11,159 nt of DNA, from assembly GCA_051745565.1 (NCBI GenBank), contig JBNJEF010000021.1, forward strand, positions 1 through 11,159, written 5' to 3'. The DNA is from SKVL01 sp051745565 (GTDB lineage: Bacteria; Patescibacteriota; Minisyncoccia; Phycocordibacterales; CSBR16-193). The position numbers and the translations under genes are program-made. Positions 1-7,239 of the stretch are shown in pieces; within the stretch, counting starts at the first letter, position 1, and each line of letters begins with the position of its first letter. Below the pieces are notes generated by a model, which saw only the letters and a list, made by a program, of their open reading frames with translations, did no database searches and had not been told where the DNA came from.

Positions 1-855
1 TTTCTTTCTATCACCAAAACCCGGGGCTTTAACAGCCAACGTGCTGAAGCTTCCTCTTATTTTATTGACAACAAAAGTGGCGAGTGCCTCTCCTTCAACG
101 TCGTCAGCTATAATGACAAGCTCTTTTACTCCGTTTTGAGAAAGTCTCTCCAGAAAAGGAAGAACCTCTTTTACGTTTGATATCTTTTTATCAGTTACCA
201 AAATGGCAGGATTTTTGTACTCAGCTTCCATTCTCTCGGAGTCAGTAACCATATAGGGTGAAATGTATCCATTATCAAACTGCATACCTTCAACAACATC
301 GGACTCCACTCCAAATGATTGAGACTCCTCAACGGTCACAACACCATCCTTGCCCACTTTATCAATAGTCTCAGCTATGATACCTCCTACTTCTTCTGAT
401 TCGGCGGCGATAGTGGAAACGTGCTTTATTCCTTCCTGATCTTTAACGGGTTTAGCTAGTGATTTAAGAGCTTTTACAGTTTCCTCTGAGGCACGCTCTA
501 TTCCGGCCTTCACGCCCATTGTATTAACCCCCATACTGGTAAGCTTCATCCCTTCATCAACAATGGACTGAGTTAAAACAACCGAGGTGGTCGTTCCATC
601 ACCGGCGATGTCATTGGTTTTGGTTGCAACCTCTTTCACTATCTCTGCGCCCATGTTCTCAAATTTATCTTTGAGACTTATCTCCTTAGCTATGGTAACA
701 CCGTCATTAGTTATGGTCGGGGAACCGTAGCTCTTCTCGAGAACAACATTCCTTCCCTTGGGACCGAGTGTGATCCTCACTGTATCCGCCACTTTGTCTA
801 CTCCCTTTTTTAGAGATTTTCGCGCATCTTCACTAAATTTTATATTTTTTGCCAT
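1..855 (-). CDS. groL: Chaperonin GroEL (Hsp60), C-terminal part cut off by window edge
   Basis: Large chaperonin subunit: forms double seven-membered rings that bind unfolded protein in the cytoplasm and fold it in an ATP-driven cycle with GroES. The first 285 codons are present in one open frame and continue past position 1; family members are about 540 residues, so roughly half is missing. The translation begins MAKNIKFSEDARKSL and shows the nucleotide-binding signatures LGPKGRNVVLEKSYGSP (residues 30-46), TNDGVTIAKEI with Asp51, and AGDGTTTSVVL (84-94) with the catalytic-type Asp86, then the apical-domain stretch ending in APGFGDRK. The start is the ATG at 855-853, giving the normal N-terminus. 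It lies 41 nt downstream of groES and must share its promoter. No Shine-Dalgarno sits at normal distance; a GGAAGG lies about 30 nt upstream. Identity is secure. Confidence 0.98.
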   Translation of the reverse strand, partial: MAKNIKFSEDARKSLKKGVDKVADTVRITLGPKGRNVVLEKSYGSPTITNDGVTIAKEISLKDKFENMGAEIVKEVATKTNDIAGDGTTTSVVLTQSIVDEGMKLTSMGVNTMGVKAGIERASEETVKALKSLAKPVKDQEGIKHVSTIAAESEEVGGIIAETIDKVGKDGVVTVEESQSFGVESDVVEGMQFDNGYISPYMVTDSERMEAEYKNPAILVTDKKISNVKEVLPFLERLSQNGVKELVIIADDVEGEALATFVVNKIRGSFSTLAVKAPGFGDRKK

Positions 856-896
856 AGTTATTATCTGCTTAACTTACAATTCAAGATCCTTCCAAA

Positions 897-1220
897 CTAT
901 TTAATAATAGCAAGTATGTTATCTTCTCTTAAGATGTAATACTCTTCTCCTTCTATTGTTACTTCATCATATCCGAACTTGGAAAATATAACCTTGTCTC
1001 CTTTGCTAACATTCATAGGTATTTTTTCACCATCTTCGAATTTACCTTCTCCGACGGCTACAACCTCTCCCTGCTCAGGTTTATCCTTCTCTACAGTCTC
1101 GGGAAGAATTATTCCCGAATCGGTTTTGGTTTCAAGCTCACTCTCCTCAAAAGGGCGTACCAGTACACGATCACCAAGAGGAGTAATTAAATTCTCTACA
1201 TCTTTTTTACTCTTGCTCAT
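897..1220 (-). CDS. groS: Co-chaperonin GroES (Hsp10)
   Basis: Forms the heptameric lid that closes the GroEL cavity. The 107-residue product has the family core: PLGDRVLVRP (14-23), the mobile loop that docks on GroEL (about 25-40, ending SGIILPE), the GEVVAVGEG turn, GDKVIFSKFGYDEV and the C-terminal YYILREDNILAII strand. It is slightly longer than the usual 95 to 100 residues because of a short charged N-terminal extension (MSKSKKDVENLI). It is the first gene of the groES-groEL operon, ends in TAG, and has a strong promoter about 115 nt upstream. No Shine-Dalgarno precedes the ATG. Regulation by CIRCE/HrcA is not supported because the inverted repeat is absent. Confidence 0.98.
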   Translation of the reverse strand: MSKSKKDVENLITPLGDRVLVRPFEESELETKTDSGIILPETVEKDKPEQGEVVAVGEGKFEDGEKIPMNVSKGDKVIFSKFGYDEVTIEGEEYYILREDNILAIIK

Positions 1221-1328
1221 ATAGTATTTAGATTAACTTATAATCAAATGATGACTTAACAGAACGTTTTCGTCCGTCAGTTCTTTTTAACAGTTCACAC
1301 CGGAAAAAGTGTCTGAAGTGATCAAAGC
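1221..1328 (-). promoter_or_regulatory. Long 5' leader of groES mRNA with possible hairpins
   Basis: Predicted untranslated leader. It contains an imperfect hairpin at 1294-1317 (TTCA-CAC pairing with GTGTGAA, with a 2-nt bulge) and a weaker inverted repeat AGAAC/GTTCT at 1261-1284. CTGTTAA occurs twice on the transcribed strand. There is no CIRCE repeat and no Shine-Dalgarno. A post-transcriptional or temperature-sensing role is speculation based on length and position only. Confidence 0.35.
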
Positions 1329-1334
1329 AGAGGT

Positions 1335-1363
1335 ATTATAACCGCGCCTGAATATTCAGTCAA
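1335..1363 (-). promoter_or_regulatory. Consensus sigma-70-type promoter of groES-groEL
   Basis: On the minus strand TTGACT (1363-1358) is followed by a 17-bp spacer and a perfect TATAAT (1340-1335). Transcription should begin near 1328, giving a leader of about 105 nt before the groES ATG. This is the best promoter match in the window and looks like the housekeeping rather than an alternative-sigma type. Confidence 0.85.
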
Positions 1364-1397
1364 CAAAAAATTAAAATTATCCTTGATCAAACAGGGT

Positions 1398-2546
1398 TTA
1401 GACAAAAACCGAAACAAGACCGGCAACAAAAACCACCACCAAAAAGACACTTGCGGGCGCAGCTATTTTCGGCGAAAGAGTGAAATAGGGTTTCAATTCA
1501 CCTTGTTTTCTGGCAACCCAAAAAAGCCAAACGGCCAAGAGTCCATTAACCCCTACCATCAAAGAACCTACAAAACTTATAATAGAAATAAAATCTCGTA
1601 AATTAAGAGCAAAAAGGAATAACGGTACCGCTATCACCAGAGCCGAAGACACGGGGCGCGATATTTTATAGTCGCGATGAAAAATATCCTGCTGAGAAAG
1701 CGCAATAGTAAGAAAACTGGTAGCTACCGTGAAGAAAGCAAAGACATTGCCAATTATCACCATATGCGGACCAATGACCTCTCCGAGGCTTACGGTGGCC
1801 ACCTGGCTAGTTTCAGGCCCCGTAATGCCGACAACCAAAAGAGCGAACACTAAATATATAACGGGAGGGATCATACCTCCCCAAATCAAAACGGACTTGT
1901 AAATATCTTCTCTTCCGGCGCGCTTTACCACTCTCCAAGAAGCGGGTACGGATACCAGCCCTGCGCAAGCGAACATGATAACGCCGAAAGGTAAAAATAC
2001 GGCAGAGACATCAAATTCACTCAAAAAGGATACTTTTACTCCCGGAGCGGAGTAAGCGGTAATTATCACCATTATGAAAAACACGGCCACTATCATTATC
2101 AGTTCTGAGCGCTTCACCACATCAATTCCGAACACTACTAAAAAGGAGAACAGAAGATAAAATGCCAGAGACCATATCAAAGGAGAACCACCCAAAAGGG
2201 CCGATAATATATCCCCTTGGCTTACCATATAGGCAAGAAGAGTTCCGAATATACTGCTTACAAGAACCACCCCCTGCAAATGCTGAAAAAAAGCACCTAA
2301 ATACCTCCTGGTATAACCGGTAAGCTGATGGATCTCTTTGGTTCGCATCAAAACCTCTCCGAGCATTAACCTCACGAAGAGCAAAGCGATCCCAACCAAA
2401 ACCAATACCAAAGTGGCAGTTAAAAATCCGCTTTGCGCAAAGACGTAAGGAACCCCTATTATGCCGGCACCTATTATCGTTCCCACGATAACAGCCACCC
2501 CTTCAAAAAAAGGCATTCTGTTCTTCATTTGGATGAAGTTTAACAT
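1398..2546 (-). CDS. Amino acid permease, aromatic amino acid transporter-like (APC superfamily)
   Basis: Integral membrane transporter, predicted to import amino acids across the cytoplasmic membrane in symport with a cation. About eleven hydrophobic segments fill the 382-residue product. The first helix carries the glycine-rich substrate-site motif GTIIGAGIIGVPY, the form seen in the tryptophan/tyrosine permease (HAAAP) branch; the loop motif around residues 205-220 (ASWRVVKRAGREDI) is also permease-like. Starts: the frame can begin at TTG 2555, ATG 2546 or ATG 2528. I prefer ATG 2546 because a TATCAT -10-like hexamer ends 8 nt before it, matching the leaderless arrangement of neighbours; the extra residues are short and nonconserved either way. 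It is a single-gene unit, divergent from secG. Substrate cannot be read from sequence. Confidence 0.85.
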   Translation of the reverse strand: MLNFIQMKNRMPFFEGVAVIVGTIIGAGIIGVPYVFAQSGFLTATLVLVLVGIALLFVRLMLGEVLMRTKEIHQLTGYTRRYLGAFFQHLQGVVLVSSIFGTLLAYMVSQGDILSALLGGSPLIWSLAFYLLFSFLVVFGIDVVKRSELIMIVAVFFIMVIITAYSAPGVKVSFLSEFDVSAVFLPFGVIMFACAGLVSVPASWRVVKRAGREDIYKSVLIWGGMIPPVIYLVFALLVVGITGPETSQVATVSLGEVIGPHMVIIGNVFAFFTVATSFLTIALSQQDIFHRDYKISRPVSSALVIAVPLFLFALNLRDFISIISFVGSLMVGVNGLLAVWLFWVARKQGELKPYFTLSPKIAAPASVFLVVVFVAGLVSVFV

Positions 2547-2554
2547 AAATAGCA

Positions 2555-2560
2555 ATGATA
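2555..2560 (-). promoter_or_regulatory. Candidate -10 element of the permease gene
   Basis: TATCAT on the minus strand ends 8 nt before the ATG at 2546, which would make the mRNA leaderless or nearly so. No good -35 is present at 16 to 18 bp. The permease and secG promoters lie back to back within an 84-bp gap. Confidence 0.4.
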
Positions 2561-2594
2561 AGTTCCAATGAAATACACAAACTCACTGCAAATG

Positions 2595-2622
2595 TTGCCT
2601 AATATTAAAAATATGTTATATT
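2595..2622 (+). promoter_or_regulatory. Extended -10 promoter of secG
   Basis: TTGCCT (2595-2600), a 16-bp spacer and TATATT (2617-2622) preceded by TG one base upstream (extended -10). The hexamer ends 8 nt before the secG ATG at 2631, so the transcript would start at or next to the start codon. Confidence 0.65.
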
Positions 2623-2630
2623 AGCGCTAC

Positions 2631-2864
2631 ATGGATTCTTTAGAAACTTTTTTACCATATATTCAGATAACGCTTTCAGTGCTTTTAATTGTAGCGATAC
2701 TTATGCAAAGATCGGACGCAGGTCTTGGTGGTGCTTTTGGTGGAGGTGATGCTTCCAGTGCCAATTTCTATACAAAAAGAGGCGCTGAGAAAATTCTTTT
2801 TAATGCCACCATCGTGATCGCCATACTATTCGCTTTATCATCTTTCGCCAACCTTTTGGTATAA
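2631..2864 (+). CDS. secG: Protein-export membrane protein SecG
   Basis: Small accessory subunit of the SecYEG translocon, which helps SecA push preproteins through the cytoplasmic membrane. The 77-residue product has the two expected transmembrane helices (about 9-26 and 53-74) joined by the diagnostic loop MQRSDAGLGGAFGGG (25-39), followed by SSANFYTKRGAEKIL. Length is normal for the family. It is divergent from the permease, has its own extended -10 promoter, and is followed 141 nt later by the peptide-binding protein on the same strand, with only a weak possible terminator between. The ATG start is supported by the promoter position; no Shine-Dalgarno is present. Confidence 0.95.
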   Translation: MDSLETFLPYIQITLSVLLIVAILMQRSDAGLGGAFGGGDASSANFYTKRGAEKILFNATIVIAILFALSSFANLLV

Positions 2865-2914
2865 ACTGAGAACCTATTTAGATCATTTGAGTTTCAATAT
2901 TACTTCTTAATTCC

Positions 2915-2936
2915 AAACTAAGTCTTTTCTTGGTTT
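2915..2936 (+). terminator. Weak hairpin after secG
   Basis: AAACTAAG pairs with CTTGGTTT (8 pairs including one G-U) around a 6-nt loop, followed by an AT-rich run. It could be a leaky terminator between secG and the next gene; the stem is weak and this may be chance. Confidence 0.3.
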
Positions 2937-2952
2937 AATTTAATTTAAGTGT

Positions 2953-2982
2953 TTGACTTTTTATCTTTATAAACAGTAAATC
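2953..2982 (+). promoter_or_regulatory. Possible promoter of the substrate-binding protein gene
   Basis: A good -35 (TTGACT, 2953-2958) is followed after 18 bp by a poor -10 (TAAATC, 2977-2982), giving a short leader of about 17 nt. An alternative TATTCT at 2995-3000 lies 5 nt before the ATG but has no -35. Confidence 0.35.
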
Positions 2983-3005
2983 TAATAAGTATTTTATTCT
3001 CCAGT

Positions 3006-4805
3006 ATGGAAAAAACATCAATCGGTGAAAACGCACCAGATAATAAAAACGGGTACCGTGGAAACATCGGTAAGAAAATCAAGAAAAACATCCACGCTTA
3101 CTCAACGACAAAAAAAGGCGGTTCCAAAAAAGAAAGTATCCCCGAGAGCATGTCATTAACCGAAAAATTCATTTTCGTCACCCTTCTTCTGATAATGGCA
3201 ACAGGGGCCGGATCTCTCCTGTGGGAAGTACAGTCATCTCTTCTTGTTACCATACCCGCTTATGACGGAACCTTGAGAGAGGGGCTAGTCGGAACTCCCG
3301 GTCCTATTAATCCCCTTTTGGCATCATCCGCACCTGATAGAACCCTTTCCGATTTCATTTATTCGGGACTCATGAAAGCGACCCCTTCCGGAGACCTGGT
3401 TCACGAGTTAAGTTCCGAACACGAAGTATCAGAAGACGCTACAGAGTATACATTCAAATTGCGAGAGGATGCCGTCTTTCATGATGGTAGTGAAATAACC
3501 GCCGAAGACGTGGTCTTTACCATAGAAAAAGTCAAAGACCCGGATGTAAGAAGTACGCTGGCGGCGAATTGGATGGGAATAAAAGTGGAAGCAGTCAGTG
3601 AAAAAACAGTCAAATTCAAGCTCTCCGAGCCACATCCTCACTTTCTTGAGCTTACTACTTTAGGTATCTTGCCGGAACATATCTGGAATTCCGTTGACAG
3701 TAATCGCTTTGCTTTCAGTTCCGTAAATACCGAACCCATAGGAGCAGGGCCCTATAAGGTCTCTTCCGTGTCAGTACAAGATGACGGCAATCCCAAAGAA
3801 TACAGATTGGAGGCCTTTGAAGAATACGTCAGAGGTAAACCTTATATAAGCAATTTTGTATTCACCTTCTACCCTCAAGAACGAGAAGCTTGGATGGCTC
3901 TACAACGCAAAGAAATTGATGCTCTGGCCGGATTTTCTCCTCAGAGACTGGATTCCATGGCAAGAGATGATGTTGATATAAAGACCACCCCCTTACCCAG
4001 AGTTTTTTCCATATTCATAAATCAAAACAATAACGAAAACCTGGCTGACGCAGATGTAAGAAAAGCTCTGTCAATGGCTATAGACAGAGAAAAAATATTA
4101 GAAGAAGTACTAAACGGCAAAGGAGAAATAGCAAAAGGTCCCGTCCCTATAAACATTACTGAAAATGAAAAAAAAGATGAAAAGCAAGGAAAAGCAGACA
4201 TTGAAAAAGCCGAAGAAATGCTGGAAGAAGCGGGATGGGAATACGATGAAGAGCTTGGTGGCTTTACAAAAGACGATGACACGACTCTTTCGGTTAATAT
4301 ATCAACCGTGAGAGACAGCGATCTGCAAAAAGCGGCCGAAATAGTAAAAAATAACTGGGAAAGAATGGGGGTTAAAACCTCTCTGGCTCTTTATGGTAAT
4401 AGTGAACTTAACCAAAACGTGCTACGTTCCAGAGAATTTGAAGGTCTTCTCTTTGGATATATCCTGGAAAGAGACATGGACCTTTTTCCTTTCTGGCATT
4501 CGTCAGAAAGGAATGACCCCGGAATGAATCTATCTCTTTACACCAATATAACTGTGGACGAACTACTTGAAGAATACCGGAGTACGGATGACCCTGAAAA
4601 AAGATCAGAGATAATGGAAGAGATAAACGAGAACGTAAAATCCGATATGCCGGCCATATTTCTTTACACTCCTCATTTTCTTTACGCCCTTCCAGAAGAT
4701 CTCCAAAATGCCGATTTTGGACACCTTATTACTCCGGAAGAGCGATTCCTTAATGTCCATGAATGGTTCATGGTCACGGACAAGGTGTGGTCCTTCCTTC
4801 TCTAA
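3006..4805 (+). CDS. Membrane-anchored ABC-type peptide substrate-binding protein (SBP family 5)
   Basis: Extracytoplasmic solute receptor of the OppA/DppA class (SBP_bac_5), expected to capture oligopeptides for an ABC importer. The 599-residue product has a basic cytoplasmic N-tail (1-50), one transmembrane helix (about 55-73, FIFVTLLLIMATGAGSLLW) and then the binding domain from about residue 85. The family signature is clear: FKLREDAVFHDGSEITAEDVVFTIEKVKDP (from about 150), followed by GAGPYKV and, later, VRKALSMAIDREKI. The hydrophobic segment contains no lipobox cysteine, so the protein is probably held by an uncleaved helix instead of lipid. No permease or ATPase genes are adjacent, so it is an orphan receptor here. 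RNase J follows 46 nt downstream and is probably cotranscribed. Nickel or other solutes are possible for this family; peptide is the default guess. Confidence 0.88.
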   Translation: MEKTSIGENAPDNKNGYRGNIGKKIKKNIHAYSTTKKGGSKKESIPESMSLTEKFIFVTLLLIMATGAGSLLWEVQSSLLVTIPAYDGTLREGLVGTPGPINPLLASSAPDRTLSDFIYSGLMKATPSGDLVHELSSEHEVSEDATEYTFKLREDAVFHDGSEITAEDVVFTIEKVKDPDVRSTLAANWMGIKVEAVSEKTVKFKLSEPHPHFLELTTLGILPEHIWNSVDSNRFAFSSVNTEPIGAGPYKVSSVSVQDDGNPKEYRLEAFEEYVRGKPYISNFVFTFYPQEREAWMALQRKEIDALAGFSPQRLDSMARDDVDIKTTPLPRVFSIFINQNNNENLADADVRKALSMAIDREKILEEVLNGKGEIAKGPVPINITENEKKDEKQGKADIEKAEEMLEEAGWEYDEELGGFTKDDDTTLSVNISTVRDSDLQKAAEIVKNNWERMGVKTSLALYGNSELNQNVLRSREFEGLLFGYILERDMDLFPFWHSSERNDPGMNLSLYTNITVDELLEEYRSTDDPEKRSEIMEEINENVKSDMPAIFLYTPHFLYALPEDLQNADFGHLITPEERFLNVHEWFMVTDKVWSFLL

Positions 4806-4851
4806 AGAATAAAAAATTATCAACAATAAATTAAAAAGAAAAACTAATATC

Positions 4852-6744
4852 ATGGCACAAGTACCGCAAAGAAGACGTTCCTATTCACCTCTCAAAGCTT
4901 CCTTTGGGCAAAATAACGTCAAAAAGAAAAACAACCGAAAAACACAAGGAAAAAAGAATTTTCAACAATCCGGCAAGAGCAATAAAAAGAAAAACGGAGG
5001 ACAAAACAAGAAACAGCCCCGGAAACAGAATACCGAGACGATGGTAAGCAAAAATTTACCGGAACTGGGAGATTCCGTAAGGATCATCCCGTTGGGAGGA
5101 GTTGAAGAGATTGGACGAAATATGACAGCTGTTGAGTACGGCGATGACATAGTTATCCTTGATATAGGTTTCAAATTCCGCGATGAGGACTGTCCCGGTA
5201 TTGATTTCCTGCTTCCCAATACAAAGTATTTGGAAGAGAAAAAGGAGAAGATCCGAGGCATATTTATCACCCACGGCCACTTGGACCACATAGGAGCTAT
5301 ACCTTACCTTATAGAAAAACTTGGCAATCCTCCCATCTATTCCAGATCTCTTACCACCATAATGATACAGAAAAGACAGGAAGAGTTTCCCGATGTCCCG
5401 GAACTTAATATACATAATGTGGAAAACGAAGACATTGTTCGCGCCGGAGATATAAGAGTTCGTTTCTTCGGAGTTACTCACACCATACCAGACTCAATGG
5501 GAATTATAGTTGAAACCCCTTACGGAGATATAGTTGACACGGGAGATCTTAAACTTAATCACGTTGACGGAGTTCCCGCGGAAGAAGAGGAAAAGGCTTA
5601 TAGCATATTCAAGGACCGAAATGTCCTTGCATTAATGGCGGACTCCACCAACATAGAAAATCCGGGTTTTTCAACTCCTGAATGGCTGGTACACCAGAGT
5701 TTGGAAGAGATAATAAAAAGCACCAAAGGTCGCCTTATAATAGGTACATTTGCCTCTCAAATAGAGCGTATCGTTAAGATAATAGAAATATCCGAGCGAT
5801 ATGGCAAAAAAGTGGTAGTGGAAGGAAGAAGTATGAAGAACAATATTGAGATAATCAGAAAAACCGGTGTATTAAAAGCAAAGAAAGACACGATCATTAC
5901 GGCAGAGAACATGCACGGATATCCTCCCGATAGGATAGTGGCACTGGCCACAGGTGCACAAGGAGATGACTTTGCGGCACTGATGAGAATGTCTAACAAA
6001 ACCCATAAACACTTCTCAATAAACAAAAATGATACCGTTCTTCTCTCTTCTTCGGTTATTCCGGGGAACGAGAATGCTGTAATGAAACTTAAAGACAATC
6101 TTTCTCGTCAAGGAGCAAAAATAATTCATTACAAATCCGCAGATGATTTTCATGTACATTCAACCGGACACGGATACAGAGGAGAAAGCGAATGGATACA
6201 TCAAAAGATAAAGCCCAAATTCTTCATCCCCGTTCACGGACACCATCACATGTTACGTGTTCACAAGGAAGTGGCGTTAGAAATGGGAGTACCGGAAGAA
6301 AACATAATAGTACCTGACAACGGAATGGTGATAGAGATAAGAGACAAGGGACAAAAAATAGTATCACTGGAGGAAAATGTAGCCGAAGGAGATGTGGCCG
6401 TAGACGGACTTTCCGTAGGAAATATGCAAGATGTAGTGATCAGAGACAGAAAGATGTTATCGGAAGAAGGTATCTTTATCGTAATAGCCAGCATTAATAC
6501 TAAAACCGGTAATTTAAAGAAATCTCCCGATATTATCTCCAGGGGATTCGTTTATCTTCGTGAATCCCACGACCTCCTTCAGCAGACAAGACTCATTATT
6601 AAGAAAACTGTTGAGGAGAGTACAAAAGGAATGAACCCGATAGACTTTGAATTCATAAAAGAACAGGTGGCAGATAACGTGAGCCGTTTCCTTCTACAAA
6701 AAACGGCCAAAAGGCCGATTGTTATCCCGGTGATACTGGGATAA
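4852..6744 (+). CDS. rnj: Ribonuclease J with basic N-terminal extension
   Basis: Metallo-beta-lactamase/beta-CASP ribonuclease with 5'-3' exonuclease and endonuclease activity, central to mRNA decay and rRNA maturation in bacteria lacking RNase E-type turnover. The catalytic core starts near residue 75 (VRIIPLGGVEEIGRN). Zinc ligands are visible: THGHLDH (His141, His143, Asp145, His146), His210 in GVTH, Asp232 in VDTGD, and beta-CASP histidines in FHVHSTGHG (His440) and PVHGHHHML (His462). The C-terminal domain (about 520-630) includes SRGFVYLRES. At 630 residues it is longer than the usual 550 to 560, because residues 1-70 are a Lys/Asn/Gln-rich, probably disordered tail likely to contact RNA. 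PVHGHHHML differs from the more common PVHGEYRML. There is no own promoter or Shine-Dalgarno, so it probably depends on the upstream transcript. Confidence 0.95.
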   Translation: MAQVPQRRRSYSPLKASFGQNNVKKKNNRKTQGKKNFQQSGKSNKKKNGGQNKKQPRKQNTETMVSKNLPELGDSVRIIPLGGVEEIGRNMTAVEYGDDIVILDIGFKFRDEDCPGIDFLLPNTKYLEEKKEKIRGIFITHGHLDHIGAIPYLIEKLGNPPIYSRSLTTIMIQKRQEEFPDVPELNIHNVENEDIVRAGDIRVRFFGVTHTIPDSMGIIVETPYGDIVDTGDLKLNHVDGVPAEEEEKAYSIFKDRNVLALMADSTNIENPGFSTPEWLVHQSLEEIIKSTKGRLIIGTFASQIERIVKIIEISERYGKKVVVEGRSMKNNIEIIRKTGVLKAKKDTIITAENMHGYPPDRIVALATGAQGDDFAALMRMSNKTHKHFSINKNDTVLLSSSVIPGNENAVMKLKDNLSRQGAKIIHYKSADDFHVHSTGHGYRGESEWIHQKIKPKFFIPVHGHHHMLRVHKEVALEMGVPEENIIVPDNGMVIEIRDKGQKIVSLEENVAEGDVAVDGLSVGNMQDVVIRDRKMLSEEGIFIVIASINTKTGNLKKSPDIISRGFVYLRESHDLLQQTRLIIKKTVEESTKGMNPIDFEFIKEQVADNVSRFLLQKTAKRPIVIPVILG

Positions 6745-6772
6745 AAAAACCCGCCTTTATGGCGGGTTTTTT
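6744..6772. terminator. Strong bidirectional intrinsic terminator
   Basis: A perfect 12-bp stem (AAAAAACCCGCC / GGCGGGTTTTTT) with a 5-nt loop, overlapping the RNase J stop codon. It has a T-run on both strands, so it can terminate rnj from the left and the convergent YtxH-like operon (ending at 6790) from the right. Confidence 0.93.
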
Positions 6773-6789
6773 ATTAACTTCAACTTTTC

Positions 6790-7239
6790 TTATTTCTTAG
6801 AAGAGGTCTTCTTTTTGGTGGAAGTTTTCTTGGCGGGAGCTTTCTTTTTAGCGGAAGTTTTCTTCTTGGACGATGCTTTCTTGGCCGGTGCCTCAAGGTC
6901 TTTTCTTACATGCTTCCAATAGCGCTTCATTTCATCCACCATATCAGCTACCTCTTGAGGATCTATGGATTTAACTTTTTTATACTGTTCACCAACTTCA
7001 TCTATGACCTTGTTATAGATCTCCTCGTTCACCTCTTTGAGATTCTCAAGCTTTTTCATAACGTCACCTTTCATTCTTACAGCCCAGCTCTTCATCTTCT
7101 TGCGCCTCTTAGCCCCCTCCTTGGTACCGTAAAGAAAATAAGCACCCGCTGCACCCGCTGCCAGTGCTCCTATACTCGCGCCCCAAGTAAGATAGCTTTT
7201 TGCGCTTCTTTTTTTATTATCACTTGTTTTTTTGGTCAT
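6790..7239 (-). CDS. YtxH-like membrane protein with lysine/alanine-rich tail
   Basis: Small membrane protein of 149 residues; precise function unknown. A single transmembrane helix (about 18-37, rich in Gly and Ala) is followed immediately by FLYGTKEGAKRRKKMKSW, the charged motif that marks YtxH-type proteins, which in Firmicutes are general-stress-associated. Residues 55-115 are charged and probably helical. The tail (116-149) consists of PAKK / SSKKK / TSAKKK-type repeats resembling the C-termini of histone H1 or HU-like proteins, so it may bind DNA, RNA or acidic polymers. Its ATG lies inside the end of the upstream DUF948-like gene (20-nt overlap, different frame), which indicates an operon and probable translational coupling. 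It ends close to the shared terminator. Confidence 0.75.
   Translation of the reverse strand: MTKKTSDNKKRSAKSYLTWGASIGALAAGAAGAYFLYGTKEGAKRRKKMKSWAVRMKGDVMKKLENLKEVNEEIYNKVIDEVGEQYKKVKSIDPQEVADMVDEMKRYWKHVRKDLEAPAKKASSKKKTSAKKKAPAKKTSTKKKTSSKK

Noticed and set aside
1221..1397. CIRCE operator upstream of groES
   Set aside because: The TTAGCACTC-N9-GAGTGCTAA repeat is not present on either strand in this gap.
5056..5481. Antisense frames inside rnj
   Set aside because: They oppose the metallo-beta-lactamase core, have no recognisable domains, and lack promoter-like sequence.
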